Positions 1 through 9,106 of a stretch of 64,000 nt of DNA are shown piece by piece; the first letter of the stretch is position 1, and every line of letters begins with the position of its first letter. Below the pieces are notes generated by a model. That model did no database searches, was not told the origin of the DNA, and worked only from the letters and a program-made list of their open reading frames with translations. A program made the position numbers and the translations under genes. The stretch is from contig JAHIVH010000116.1 of assembly GCA_018816735.1 (NCBI GenBank), positions 50,791-114,790 on the forward strand, read 5' to 3'. Source of the DNA: Pseudomonadota bacterium (GTDB lineage: Bacteria > Desulfobacterota > Desulfobacteria > Desulfobacterales > JAHIVH01).

Positions 1-2
1 AT

Positions 3-902
3 CCTGCCTTAAATGGTATCGCGGATTTAACCTGCGACGTTTTTTCAGTCGAAAAGGTATGCGAAATGACCGACGTTGTCTTTTTGGCACTTCCTCATAA
101 AATGCCTATGGAGATTGTTCCTGACCTTATTAAAAATAATAGAAAAGTAATTGATCTCTCAGCTGATTTCAGGTTTCGAGATATCGCCAGATACGAATCC
201 GCCTATCAAGCCCACACATCTGCACATCTGGCATCCGAGTCGGTTTATGGCCTGGCTGAAGTTTACAGAAATGAAATCAGGGCAGCATCCCTTATCGGTA
301 ATCCTGGCTGCTACCCGACAAGTATTCTGCTTCCGATGATTCCGTTGATCAAAGAAAGACTGATCAATCCCGGAACCATTATTTCTGACTCAAAGTCAGG
401 TGTGAGCGGTGCAGGAAGAGGATTATCGCTTGGGTCCCATTTCTGCGAAGTCAATGAATCGTTTAAGGCCTACAAGGTAGTCGAACACAGACATACGCCT
501 GAAATTGAAGAAATATTAAGCATTGAAGCCGGAACCGATGTTAATATCACATTCATTCCGCACCTGATTCCAGTGACCCGGGGAATGCTCTCAACTATCT
601 ATACGGATCTTGTAAAAACGGTTTCCGAAAAGACGGTATTCGACTGTTTGAATGATTATTACAGGGATGCGCCGTTTGTAAGGATTCTGAAAAATAAAAA
701 GGTGCCTGACATCCTGTGGGTGAGTCGAACCAATTATTGCGATATCGGTTTCCGAATCGATAAACGCACAAACCGTCTGATAGTCATATCAGCCATTGAT
801 AATTTAATGAAAGGCGCTTCAGGCCAGGCTGTTCAGAACATGAATATCATGCTTGGTATTGATGAAACCACAGGCTTGAATGACAAACCATTTCTTTTAT
901 AA
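3..902 (+). CDS. argC: N-acetyl-gamma-glutamyl-phosphate reductase, 5' end cut by window
   Basis: Third step of arginine synthesis: NADPH-dependent reduction of N-acetylglutamyl phosphate to the semialdehyde, in the cytoplasm. The frame is open from base 3 with no start codon, so the gene begins outside the window; about 299 residues are visible of the usual 340-350, and the missing part would be the nucleotide-binding N-terminus. The catalytic cysteine sits in GNPGCYPTS (Cys codon 309-311), and the conserved HRHTPEIEE histidine motif and the C-terminal DNLMKGASGQAVQN dimer/NADP segment are present. The next gene follows after 25 bases on the same strand. Identification rests on these motifs and is secure; only the start is unknown. 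Confidence 0.95.
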   Translation, partial: PALNGIADLTCDVFSVEKVCEMTDVVFLALPHKMPMEIVPDLIKNNRKVIDLSADFRFRDIARYESAYQAHTSAHLASESVYGLAEVYRNEIRAASLIGNPGCYPTSILLPMIPLIKERLINPGTIISDSKSGVSGAGRGLSLGSHFCEVNESFKAYKVVEHRHTPEIEEILSIEAGTDVNITFIPHLIPVTRGMLSTIYTDLVKTVSEKTVFDCLNDYYRDAPFVRILKNKKVPDILWVSRTNYCDIGFRIDKRTNRLIVISAIDNLMKGASGQAVQNMNIMLGIDETTGLNDKPFLL

Positions 903-927
903 ACATTATTAAAGCAGGATTAAAATT

Positions 928-1203
928 ATGACACACCACCACCATCACGACCATGACCATGACCATGATCATCATGAGCATCATCATACTGAAAGCGAGA
1001 TGACATTTGAAGAAAAGATACAGACGCTTCTTTCGCACTGGATCAATCACAATAAGGATCATGCAAAAAATTATATGGACTGGTCACAGAAAACAAGGGA
1101 AGCCGGCAAACACGATATTGCTGATCTACTCAAAGAAGCTTCAGAATTGACTCAAAACATCACGACAGTTTTCGAGAAAGCCCTTGACCTTTCCAAAAAA
1201 TAA
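928..1203 (+). CDS. His-rich small protein, probable metal binder
   Basis: A 91-residue protein. The first 20 or so residues are almost only His, Asp and Glu (HHHHHDHDHDHDHHEHHH); the remainder (about residues 25-91) reads as an amphipathic helical domain with the segments LLSHWINHNKDHAKNY and IADLLKEASELTQNI. An AGGA-type ribosome site lies about ten bases before the ATG. The His/Asp tail is of the kind that chelates Ni2+, Zn2+ or Co2+ in metallochaperones and transporters, so a storage or buffering role is likely, but nothing identifies the metal. It has no signal peptide and should be cytoplasmic. It follows argC closely and may be co-transcribed, yet shares no evident pathway with it. I do not recognise a named family with confidence. 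Confidence 0.8.
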   Translation: MTHHHHHDHDHDHDHHEHHHTESEMTFEEKIQTLLSHWINHNKDHAKNYMDWSQKTREAGKHDIADLLKEASELTQNITTVFEKALDLSKK

Positions 1204-1214
1204 TCGGGTATAAA

Positions 1215-1248
1215 TAACCTGAAAGCCTGATATCAGGCTTTCAGGTTA
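1215..1248. terminator. 34-bp perfect palindrome, two-way terminator candidate
   Basis: The left arm AACCTGAAAGCCTGAT (1216-1231) is followed immediately by its exact reverse complement (1232-1247); one further T-A pair extends it to 1215-1248. As RNA it would fold on either strand into a stem of about 15 bp with a tight loop. It lies between two convergent genes and contains the last codons and TGA stop of the RND exporter, so the terminator overlaps coding sequence. Neither side has a strong T-run, so intrinsic termination is inferred from position and symmetry. Confidence 0.65.
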
Positions 1249-3893
1249 AACAGTCGGCCTATATAAAACATTCGCCAGAATATCCCTTTCGATGGGCTGG
1301 GTGCAAGTGACATGTTGGTGGCTTTAATGACAGAAGGCAGAATGACAAGGGCACCCAGAGTTGTCGATATCATAGTGATCCCGTTTAAAAGCCCCACCAG
1401 GACAAGAGGCTTGAAGTTTGACACGATCATTACGGAAAAACCGAATACAAGGGCAATTGACGTATAACAAATGGCTTTTCCGGATATGGCGATCGTTTTA
1501 GTAATTGCCTCATCCATGGAACAGCTTTCCGTTCTGAAAAACCTGTATGTATTCAGAAAATGAATGGTGTCATCAATACCGATCCCGATGGCTACGGATG
1601 CGATGATGGCTGTCGCTGTATCAAGATTGATGTTAAACCAGCCCATGATACCGAAATTAACTATCACGGCAAACCCCATAGGAATCAATGCAAGAAAACC
1701 TGCTTTTACATTTTTAAATAGAAGGATCACGATGATGCCCACAGCAATCAAACAGAAAAAAAGGCTGGTCAACTGGCCACGCACCACATAGTCAGACAAA
1801 GCCACAAGAAGTGTGGGCTCTCCTGTAATCTGGAATGTATACCCTGCCGGCAGTTTCCGGGTTAAATAATCTGAAATTTTGTTCTGAATCATTTCGATTT
1901 CATGCGTACCGATGATATATCCTGATTTTTCCCATAATTTGGCAAATACAAGGGCTTTTCTGAAATCAATGTCCACGAAAGATTCAAAATCATCTACCCG
2001 TCCATCTGAATCCTGATCGTCTCCAGAATACAGCTCGATATAATCCAGAATATCATCACGGGAATCCGGGATTTTATAATAAGACATCTCATCGTTATTC
2101 ATGGCCATATGCATGGTTTTGATAATATCCGTGAAGGCAAAGACTTTACCCACATTCAAATCCATATTATCGTCACTGGTCAGCCATACAGTGAACCCAT
2201 TGAGCCATTTCAGGTACTCGGGTGTTAACACGCCGTTAACCTCTCCTGAATCTATGAGAATATTCAAACCGACTGAACCACCGTATTTTTCACCGATCAG
2301 GCGGGCGCTTGTCCGCATGTAATCCTTTTCCTTGAAATAGGACAGGATATCGGTCTCCACTCGTAATTGCAGCAATCCCATAACCGCAGCGATGATTGTG
2401 ACCAACATGACAGCCACAACCGCTTTATGATGTTTGATAGTCAAGCGTGTTAAAAATTTCAGGAGAGGATCGATCCATGTTTTTCCGGTTGACCCGAATA
2501 GCTTTTTCGACATGTTGGATTCCCTGTGCCGCATAAGCACAAGGCCGGCAGGAATCAGGGACGTCGAAATGATCACGGCAAAGATAATACCGATAGCAGA
2601 GAAAAGACCCCATTCCCTTATGCCTGTCACCTGGTTGGTCTGCAAAGATAAAAAACCGAAAAATGTAGTGACCCCTGCAAGAAAAACCGTCACAGAGATA
2701 TGAAACATCGATATTTTAAGGCCTTCTTTTTTCCCTACCCTCGAAATCATATCAAAATCGATATAATACTGGTTAAGAATATGGATGGCATAAGAGCTTC
2801 CGATGGCTATCATCAGCGAAGGCAGGGAAACCCCGATAATGGTAATGTTTATTCCAAGGTGTCCCATAAGGCCAAGAATCCAGATGTCAGCCAGGGCCAG
2901 GCCGGTAAGGGGGAGAAAAACACCTCTGAGCGATCTGAAATTCAGATAAAATACAATGAGGACAACCAGCATGACAAGGGGCATGAAATGACGAATGTCT
3001 CTTGTCATGTAGTCGTTCATGAACTTGTTTACTATCGGTACGCCCTGAAGCGTGGGATGCAGTTCCGGATAACTGAAAGCGATTTTCCAGATTTCTTCTC
3101 CAAGGATATCATCTTTTTGAACATTTTTAATCCTTACAATAAGCGACAGGTCTGTTATCTCACCGGTATGAGGATCACGAACATAAAGAGAATTTTCAAA
3201 AGCAGGGTTATGAAAAAGCTTTCTTTTTAATACATCGAAATCACCAGCGGTTTCGGGGAAAATAATATCTCCGGATCCGTCCTTTTCTATGAGATCAACA
3301 GTCTCCAGAGTATCGTCTTTTCCACTGAGGTCCTGCGCATTGACAACGGAGATAACATTTTCTACCAATTCTTGTTTTTTCAAGGCAAGGGATGTTTCAA
3401 AGGAAAGTACAATATCCGAGAAGGCATTTGCTTCCAGTTTCGACGTTTTATCCAGTTGATGATGAGTGGCGTAATCTTCAATGAACCGTTTAAGGGGCGG
3501 ATCATCTTTTACAGCCTCAAGCAGTTCTGCCACAGCAAGCGGACTCTTTTCAGACATGCCTGTTAAGATATGAAGCCGTGTCTCTTCTTTCCGGGGATTG
3601 TAATCATGGTATTCCTCTATATCCGCTGATAGTGAGGCCAGTTGACTGAAAAAATCCTTGCTTAATAAATTCGGCCCGGTGACATTGATAATAATGAATT
3701 TACCGATATTGCCAAACGTGTTTTTGATCTTTTCATTTGTCACATAACGGATATCGTTTTTGGGCATCATCACATCAACGGAATTGTCAAACTCGAGCTT
3801 TGGAATGCCAGGAGCAAGGAAAAGTGTGATCACCAAAAGAATGACCAGTACGATAACTGGCCTGTTTAAAATAAAATCAAAATATTTTTCCAT
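1233..3893 (-). CDS. RND-superfamily exporter (MMPL type)
   Basis: An 886-residue inner-membrane protein of the COG1033-like predicted RND exporters. It has the family's two-fold plan: a transmembrane helix near residues 10-30, a large periplasmic loop, a block of about five helices (roughly 303-455), a helix near 490-510, a second periplasmic loop and a final block of helices (about 710-870). The paired glycine-rich segments IGVSLPSLMIAIGSSYAIH and ASVAIGIGIDDTIHFLNTY correspond to the proton-relay region. Such proteins export lipids or hydrophobic compounds; the substrate here is unknown and no adaptor or outer-membrane channel gene adjoins. Odd feature: the second periplasmic loop contains a canonical EF-hand-like sequence at residues 626-637 (DQDSDGRVDDFE). 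It is transcribed after the aminotransferase with a 70-base gap. Confidence 0.88.
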   Translation of the reverse strand: MEKYFDFILNRPVIVLVILLVITLFLAPGIPKLEFDNSVDVMMPKNDIRYVTNEKIKNTFGNIGKFIIINVTGPNLLSKDFFSQLASLSADIEEYHDYNPRKEETRLHILTGMSEKSPLAVAELLEAVKDDPPLKRFIEDYATHHQLDKTSKLEANAFSDIVLSFETSLALKKQELVENVISVVNAQDLSGKDDTLETVDLIEKDGSGDIIFPETAGDFDVLKRKLFHNPAFENSLYVRDPHTGEITDLSLIVRIKNVQKDDILGEEIWKIAFSYPELHPTLQGVPIVNKFMNDYMTRDIRHFMPLVMLVVLIVFYLNFRSLRGVFLPLTGLALADIWILGLMGHLGINITIIGVSLPSLMIAIGSSYAIHILNQYYIDFDMISRVGKKEGLKISMFHISVTVFLAGVTTFFGFLSLQTNQVTGIREWGLFSAIGIIFAVIISTSLIPAGLVLMRHRESNMSKKLFGSTGKTWIDPLLKFLTRLTIKHHKAVVAVMLVTIIAAVMGLLQLRVETDILSYFKEKDYMRTSARLIGEKYGGSVGLNILIDSGEVNGVLTPEYLKWLNGFTVWLTSDDNMDLNVGKVFAFTDIIKTMHMAMNNDEMSYYKIPDSRDDILDYIELYSGDDQDSDGRVDDFESFVDIDFRKALVFAKLWEKSGYIIGTHEIEMIQNKISDYLTRKLPAGYTFQITGEPTLLVALSDYVVRGQLTSLFFCLIAVGIIVILLFKNVKAGFLALIPMGFAVIVNFGIMGWFNINLDTATAIIASVAIGIGIDDTIHFLNTYRFFRTESCSMDEAITKTIAISGKAICYTSIALVFGFSVMIVSNFKPLVLVGLLNGITMISTTLGALVILPSVIKATNMSLAPSPSKGIFWRMFYIGRLFNLKA

Positions 3894-3963
3894 ATGGACA
3901 GTGCCTGCAAAAAAGATGTATTTGGCGCGTTGAGTCTATCGCTCATTTTGTTAGAATAGGGTG

Positions 3964-5145
3964 TCAACGAAGTTCTTCAAGGACCCGTTTAAAGCCCGGG
4001 AGTGACTTTTCGATGATGGCGTCATCCACGCAATAGGCGATCCTGAAGTGTCCGGGACCGCCAAACCCTGATCCGGGGACAACGAGGATCAATTCTTCCT
4101 GTAATGCCTGAACGAATTTCACATCATCCGGAATAGGTGACTTTGGAAACAGGTAAAAGGCACCGGCCGGTTTTTCAATATCATACCCGCAATCCCTTAG
4201 TCCATTCACAAAGAGATCCCTTTTATGTTTGTACTGCAAGACGTCTACGCTCAACCCCTGCACCATGGCAATGACACGCTGCATCAGAGCCGGGGCATTG
4301 ACGAAACCCAAGATGCGGTTGGCAAGGGCCATGCCGTCGATCAGCTTATCAGCATGACCGGCCAAAGGGTTTACGGCAAGAAAACCGATTCGTTCTCCGG
4401 GTATGGAAATGTCTTTGGAATAGGATGTGGCGACGATAGATTCCTTGTAACACCTGAAAATGCCTGGCACCGAAATGTTATCAAATATGATTTTTCGATA
4501 GGGTTCGTCTGAAACGAGATAAATCGTTGTTTTATATGCGTTGCTTTTTTCTTCAAGAAGTTTGCCCAGCTGAACCAGGTTATCTTCTGAGTAGACCTGG
4601 CCGGTGGGATTGTTTGGCGTGTTAATTAATACTGCTTTTGTTTTTGGTGTAATGGCTTTCTCAATTTCAGCCACATCGAGCGAGAAATCCGAACAGGTCT
4701 TGACGGTTTTAAGTACACCGCCGTGATTATCTGCGTAAGAATGATATTCTACAAAGTGGGGAACAGGTGAAATAACTTCATCACCTGGGTCCAGTATGGT
4801 TTTAAAAATAACATTAAGCGCACCTGCAGCGCCACATGTCATAATCACATGTTTTTCATTTACCGTTTCTCCCTGTTCTTTGGAAATAAAGGAGGCCACC
4901 TGTTTCCGGACATGCGGATATCCTGTATTTGGCATATAAGCATGAAGACCTTTATGATCGTCTGAAGCCACCTTTTGAAGCGCATCCTTGAATGCCTTTG
5001 GCGGTTCAAGATTGGGATTGCCCAGGCTGAAATCAAAAACATTGTCATTACCATGCAAGGCTTTGAGCCTTCCACCTTCCTCAAACATCTTTCGGATCCA
5101 GGAAGATTTTTCTATCATTGCCAAAATTTTTTTAGAGATTGTCAT
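3964..5145 (-). CDS. PLP-dependent aminotransferase, class I/II
   Basis: Fold-type I aminotransferase of about 393 residues, cytoplasmic. The PLP-binding lysine lies in SYSKDISIPGERIG, the cofactor-contacting NNPTGQVY motif is present, and a C-terminal arginine (GPGHFRIAYC) would bind the substrate carboxylate. I place the start at the ATG at 5145 because an AAGAAGG ribosome site precedes it and relatives begin with this segment; an upstream in-frame ATG at 5181 would add 12 residues. It is divergent from iorA across about 350 bases. IorAB consumes aryl- or 2-oxo acids produced by transamination, so this enzyme may feed the next operon; its amino-acid preference cannot be read from sequence. 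It could equally be a general aspartate or alanine aminotransferase. Confidence 0.87.
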   Translation of the reverse strand: MTISKKILAMIEKSSWIRKMFEEGGRLKALHGNDNVFDFSLGNPNLEPPKAFKDALQKVASDDHKGLHAYMPNTGYPHVRKQVASFISKEQGETVNEKHVIMTCGAAGALNVIFKTILDPGDEVISPVPHFVEYHSYADNHGGVLKTVKTCSDFSLDVAEIEKAITPKTKAVLINTPNNPTGQVYSEDNLVQLGKLLEEKSNAYKTTIYLVSDEPYRKIIFDNISVPGIFRCYKESIVATSYSKDISIPGERIGFLAVNPLAGHADKLIDGMALANRILGFVNAPALMQRVIAMVQGLSVDVLQYKHKRDLFVNGLRDCGYDIEKPAGAFYLFPKSPIPDDVKFVQALQEELILVVPGSGFGGPGHFRIAYCVDDAIIEKSLPGFKRVLEELR

Positions 5146-5501
5146 ATCCGCCTTCTTTATTCGGGGTTTAAAAGTCTGCATGCCTTCATTTGAAGTTCAA
5201 ACGGTTTGCTCATGCTGCATGTTGTTATCTGATGGTGCATATTTTGTCAAATACCAGACCATTGATAATTCGATTTTCAGCATGATATCTCATGCCATGT
5301 TTATTTTTATTTTTTTTATGGATTTTTATACATGTTCATGCCATATTTTCAAACGATTGACATTTCGATTACCTATTATAAGTATTTGAAATATAAAATA
5401 ATATCATTATAATTGTCCATCGGGAGTTGATTGATTGGAAACGCACAGGGATAATACCCATTCTATTGTAAAAACGATATTCAGTATTTTTTTGGTGGAT
5501 C
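5146..5501. other. Divergent intergenic region upstream of iorA
   Basis: About 355 AT-rich bases between divergently transcribed genes, so promoters for both sides should lie here. No convincing short gene is seen. A TTGACA hexamer at 5357-5362 lacks a properly spaced -10 partner. A better promoter candidate at 5427-5455 is listed separately. Confidence 0.6.
5427..5455 (+). promoter_or_regulatory. Candidate sigma70 promoter for iorA
   Basis: TTGATT (5427-5432), a 17-base spacer, then GATAAT (5450-5455). Transcription would begin near 5462, giving a leader of about 40 bases before the iorA ATG at 5502. The -10 matches consensus at five of six bases and the -35 at four of six. This is a sequence match only. 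Confidence 0.4.
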
Positions 5502-7253
5502 ATGAAATTACTTTTATCTGGTAACGAGGCCATTGCCAGGGGCGCTTATGAAGCCGGTGTCAAGGTTGCAGCTGCATACCCCGGAACCCCAAGCACTGAA
5601 ATTCTTGAAAACATAATCGATTATCCTGATATTTACGCTGAATGGGCACCAAATGAGAAGGTGGCGCTTGAAGTGGGCATTGGCGCATCCATTGCCGGAG
5701 AGCGGACGATTGTGGTGATGAAACATGTTGGTGTCAATGTGGCGGCCGATCCTCTTTTTACGCTGTCGTATACAGGCGTCAGGGGAGGGGTGGTTATAAT
5801 CACTGCTGATGATCCGGCCATGCACAGTTCCCAGAATGAACAGGACAACAGGAACTATGCCAAATTTGCCAAGGTGCCGATGCTGGAACCTTCCGACAGC
5901 CAGGAAGCAAAAGATTTTGTTCTGAAAGCCTTTGAAATCAGTGAAACATTTGATACGCCAGTTTTTATCAGGACAACCACTCGCGTTTCGCATTCCAAAT
6001 CACTTGTTGAGTTGAGCGAACCGGCAAAACGTAACCCAAAAGACACTTTAGAAAGAGACCCGCAAAAGTACGTCATGCTTCCCAACCATGCCAGGGCAAG
6101 GCACCCTTTGGTTGAAAAAAGGCTCGATAAACTTCAGGCATTTTCTGATGCGTTTGAAGAAAACAGGATTGAGCTGAATGATTTGAATATAGGTATTATT
6201 GCAGATAGTGTCGCCTATCAATACGCCAAAGAAGCGTTTCCGGAGTATTCATTCCTGAAAATTTCAATGGTCCACCCGCTGCCGCTTAAAAAAATCAGGG
6301 AATTTGCAGATCAGGTCAAAAAACTATACGTGTTTGAAGAACTCGACCCCTTTATTGAGGAACAGGTTAAAGCCCTTGGCATTTCTGTAACCGGTAAAGA
6401 CGTTTTCCCGATCTGTGGTGAATTCGACCCGTCAACAGCCATTGAAGGCATTTCCGGCTTGAAAATCAGCATACCGAACAAACCGCTAATTGATGTGCTG
6501 CCTCCACGGCCACCCAACATGTGTCCGGGATGCCCTCACCGCGGCCTCTTTTATACCCTTAAACAATTGAAAGTATTTGTGACCGGCGATATTGGGTGTT
6601 ATACACTTGCCGCCCTTCCGCCATTACAGATTATAGATTCATGTATTTGCATGGGAGCCAGCATTGGAAATGCCCACGGCATTGATAAAGCGCTTGGTGA
6701 CAAAATTCAGGGAAAAGTCGTTGCTGTTATCGGTGATTCCACGTTCATGCATTCCGGCATTACAGGCCTTCTTGATATTGTTTACAACAATGGAAACTCA
6801 ACGGTCATTATCCTGGACAATCGAACGACGGCCATGACCGGACGACAGGAAAATCCCGGAACAGGATATACCTTAATGGGTAAACCTGCAAAAAGACTGG
6901 ATCTTGAAGCCTTGACACGCGCCCTTGGCGTGGAACATGTCCGAAAAGTTGATCCATATGATCTGAAAACGTTAAAGGCTATACTCAAAGACGAACTTGA
7001 GCGAAAGGCACCATCGGTTATCATCACTGAAGCGCCTTGTGTGCTCCATAAAAGAAGTTACCAGAAAGGTGCTAAACCTTTAACCGTAAACAGTGATGTT
7101 TGTATCGGTTGCAAAACCTGTACACATATCGGATGCCCCGCCATAAGTTTTGTAAAAACAGATGATAAAAAAGGAAAATCTGTTATTAATGAGGCGCTGT
7201 GTACGGGCTGTGACGTCTGTGCACAAATCTGCAAGGTAAAAGCCATATCTTAA
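5502..7253 (+). CDS. iorA: Indolepyruvate:ferredoxin oxidoreductase, alpha subunit
   Basis: Large subunit of the TPP- and ferredoxin-dependent enzyme that decarboxylates aryl-pyruvates to aryl-acetyl-CoA, CO2 and reduced ferredoxin; cytoplasmic and oxygen sensitive. At 583 residues it is near the family length. The N-terminal pyrimidine-binding domain (GNEAIARGAYEAG, then AYPGTPSTEI) is followed by a linker domain, the CPGCPHRG motif (about 341-348) and the TPP-binding segment GDSTFMHSGITG (about 411-422). At the C-terminus are two 4Fe-4S cluster motifs: Cys 534, 537, 540, 545 and Cys 567, 570, 573, 577. It lies 12 bases ahead of iorB. The aminotransferase, transporter and ligases around it make amino-acid oxidation the likely role. 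Confidence 0.95.
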   Translation: MKLLLSGNEAIARGAYEAGVKVAAAYPGTPSTEILENIIDYPDIYAEWAPNEKVALEVGIGASIAGERTIVVMKHVGVNVAADPLFTLSYTGVRGGVVIITADDPAMHSSQNEQDNRNYAKFAKVPMLEPSDSQEAKDFVLKAFEISETFDTPVFIRTTTRVSHSKSLVELSEPAKRNPKDTLERDPQKYVMLPNHARARHPLVEKRLDKLQAFSDAFEENRIELNDLNIGIIADSVAYQYAKEAFPEYSFLKISMVHPLPLKKIREFADQVKKLYVFEELDPFIEEQVKALGISVTGKDVFPICGEFDPSTAIEGISGLKISIPNKPLIDVLPPRPPNMCPGCPHRGLFYTLKQLKVFVTGDIGCYTLAALPPLQIIDSCICMGASIGNAHGIDKALGDKIQGKVVAVIGDSTFMHSGITGLLDIVYNNGNSTVIILDNRTTAMTGRQENPGTGYTLMGKPAKRLDLEALTRALGVEHVRKVDPYDLKTLKAILKDELERKAPSVIITEAPCVLHKRSYQKGAKPLTVNSDVCIGCKTCTHIGCPAISFVKTDDKKGKSVINEALCTGCDVCAQICKVKAIS

Positions 7254-7265
7254 CAGGAGTTTTAC

Positions 7266-7841
7266 ATGAATCAGAAAACAAACATCCTGATGGCCGGAGT
7301 TGGCGGTCAGGGCGTATTACTTGCCAGCGAAATTCTTTCTGACGTAATGATGAATGCCGGATTTGACGTGAAAAAAAGTGAGGTCCACGGTATGGCCCAA
7401 CGGGGTGGCAGTGTGACCAGTCATGTCATCATAGGGGAAAAAGTCTATTCGCCAATTATCAGAAAAGGGGAGGCCGACATTCTTTTCTCGTTTGAAATTC
7501 TTGAAACCATGCGCTATCTTGACTACCTGAAAAAAGATGCTGTGATACTTGTCAACAATCAAAAAATTCTGCCACCATCCGTAAGCATGGGAAAGGATGT
7601 TTATCCGGATCAAAGCATCGAATTATTGAATAGTCATTATAAAAATGTATCTGTGGTCAATGCCCTTGACCTTGCACGTCAGGCAGGCAATCCAAAGGCA
7701 TTGAATGTCGTTTTCATCGGTGCATTATCAAGACATTTTCAGGAGGATGAATCGCTCTGGCATAAGGCCATTGAAAAAATACTTCCGCCAAAACTGGTGC
7801 CATTAAACATAAAGGCCTTTGGTCTTGGCCGAAATGCCTGA
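7266..7841 (+). CDS. iorB: Indolepyruvate:ferredoxin oxidoreductase, beta subunit
   Basis: A 191-residue partner of IorA, the gamma-type domain of 2-oxoacid:acceptor oxidoreductases that helps bind CoA. The N-terminal GVGGQGVLLASEIL and the following EVHGMAQRGGSVTSHV are signatures of this domain. An AACAGGAG ribosome site precedes the ATG, only 12 bases after the iorA stop, so the subunits are co-translated. Length is normal. The Liv-type substrate-binding protein gene starts about 80 bases later with its own strong ribosome site, so one transcript may run on. Confidence 0.94.
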   Translation: MNQKTNILMAGVGGQGVLLASEILSDVMMNAGFDVKKSEVHGMAQRGGSVTSHVIIGEKVYSPIIRKGEADILFSFEILETMRYLDYLKKDAVILVNNQKILPPSVSMGKDVYPDQSIELLNSHYKNVSVVNALDLARQAGNPKALNVVFIGALSRHFQEDESLWHKAIEKILPPKLVPLNIKAFGLGRNA

Positions 7842-7924
7842 AGATATAAAGCTGTAACACAAGCAGGATATGAAGAAGCAGGGGTGTATTACTTACCAAT
7901 AATATTTAGAGGAGGGATGTTGAA

Positions 7925-9076
7925 ATGAATCGAAAACTTTTTTGTTTTACAGCAGTATCCTTTTTTATGGTCATGAGTGCGCTTACACCGCATCTTTTTG
8001 CAGAGGATTACAAGGTCGGGTGTCTGTTTTCAATCACAGGAAGCGCTTCCTGGTTAGGAGAACCTGAAAGAAACACAGCTGAGATGATCGCAGAGGAAAT
8101 AAACAAAGCCGGCGGGATTAACGGCCACAAGCTGAAACTCTATATCGAAGACACTCAGGGTGATAATACACGCGCCGTTAATGCGACCAAAAAACTGATC
8201 AAAAAAGACAAGGTCTGTGCCATCATCGGGCCCTCAAGAAGCGGTACCAGTATGGCCGTGATTCCTATTGTGCAGGCAGAACAGATACCTCTGATTTCGT
8301 GTGCGGGAGCAGAAGTCATTGTCGAACCCGTACAGGAAAGAAAATGGGTATTCAAGACTCCTCAAAAAGACAGTGATTGCGTGAAACGAATTTATGATCA
8401 CCTGACTGCAAAAGGCATCAAGGATATCGGCATTATTTCAGGTACAACCGGGTTTGGTACTGCCGGCAGAGATCAATTGAAAGCGATTGCCAAAGAATAT
8501 GGCATGAATATTGTCGCTGATGAAACCTATAGCCCGGCTGACACAGATATGACCGCCCAGCTGGTAAAAATCAGGAATTCCGGCGCCAAAGCTCTTGTGA
8601 ACTGGTCAATCGTTCCTGCCCAGTCTATTGTTCCCAAGAATATGAAACAGCTTAAGTTCGATATTCCTCTTTATCAAAGCCATGGCTTTGGCAATGTGAA
8701 ATATGTAGAAGCAGCAGGACCTGCTGCAGATGGTATCATTTTTCCGGGTGGCAGGCTTTTATGTGTCGATTCGGTATCTGATGACAATCCCCAGAAAGCG
8801 GTGCTCAAACAATACCGGGATGCCTATGAAGCCAGATTCAAAGATAAGGTCAGCACCTTTGGCGGCCATGCCTATGATTCCCTTTGGCTGGTCATCAATG
8901 CACTAAAAGCCGTTGGAGATGATCCTGCAAAAATCCGTGATTATTTGGAAACCAGCACATTGGTTGGAACAGGCGGTGTTTTTAAATTTTCCCCAACAGA
9001 TCATAACGGCCTTGATAAAAATGCGTTTGAAATGATCACGATCAAAAACGGTGAGTTTGTTGTACTTAAAGACTGA
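7925..9076 (+). CDS. ABC transporter amino-acid-binding protein, Liv type
   Basis: Periplasmic solute-binding protein of 383 residues that captures ligand for the permease encoded next. A signal peptide is evident (MNRKLFCFTAVSFF through about residue 26, cleavage probably after LFA). The mature protein opens KVGCLFSITGSASWLG and carries the type I binding-fold segments INGHKLKLYIEDTQGD and GPSRSGTSMAVIPI. GAGGAGGG lies about ten bases ahead of the ATG, one of the strongest ribosome sites in the region, as expected for a binding protein needed in excess. Ligand is unknown; the family takes branched-chain amino acids, amides, or aromatic acids. The iorAB neighbours favour an amino acid or aryl carboxylate. 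Confidence 0.92.
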   Translation: MNRKLFCFTAVSFFMVMSALTPHLFAEDYKVGCLFSITGSASWLGEPERNTAEMIAEEINKAGGINGHKLKLYIEDTQGDNTRAVNATKKLIKKDKVCAIIGPSRSGTSMAVIPIVQAEQIPLISCAGAEVIVEPVQERKWVFKTPQKDSDCVKRIYDHLTAKGIKDIGIISGTTGFGTAGRDQLKAIAKEYGMNIVADETYSPADTDMTAQLVKIRNSGAKALVNWSIVPAQSIVPKNMKQLKFDIPLYQSHGFGNVKYVEAAGPAADGIIFPGGRLLCVDSVSDDNPQKAVLKQYRDAYEARFKDKVSTFGGHAYDSLWLVINALKAVGDDPAKIRDYLETSTLVGTGGVFKFSPTDHNGLDKNAFEMITIKNGEFVVLKD

Positions 9077-9106
9077 TTCGTTTCAAATCATCTATTAGCC
9101 AATCAC

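Noticed and set aside
847..1062. Minus-strand open frame opposite the His-rich gene, Met- and Val-rich
   Set aside because: It is the antisense of the His/Asp codon run (GTG/ATG runs); no ribosome site and lower plausibility than the plus-strand gene.
2700..3230. Plus-strand frame of 176 codons inside the RND exporter gene
   Set aside because: Lies wholly antisense to a well-conserved coding region; composition is that of a shadow frame with no recognised motif.
5357..5362. TTGACA hexamer upstream of iorA
   Set aside because: No acceptable -10 hexamer at 16-18 bases; the pair at 5427-5455 is better.
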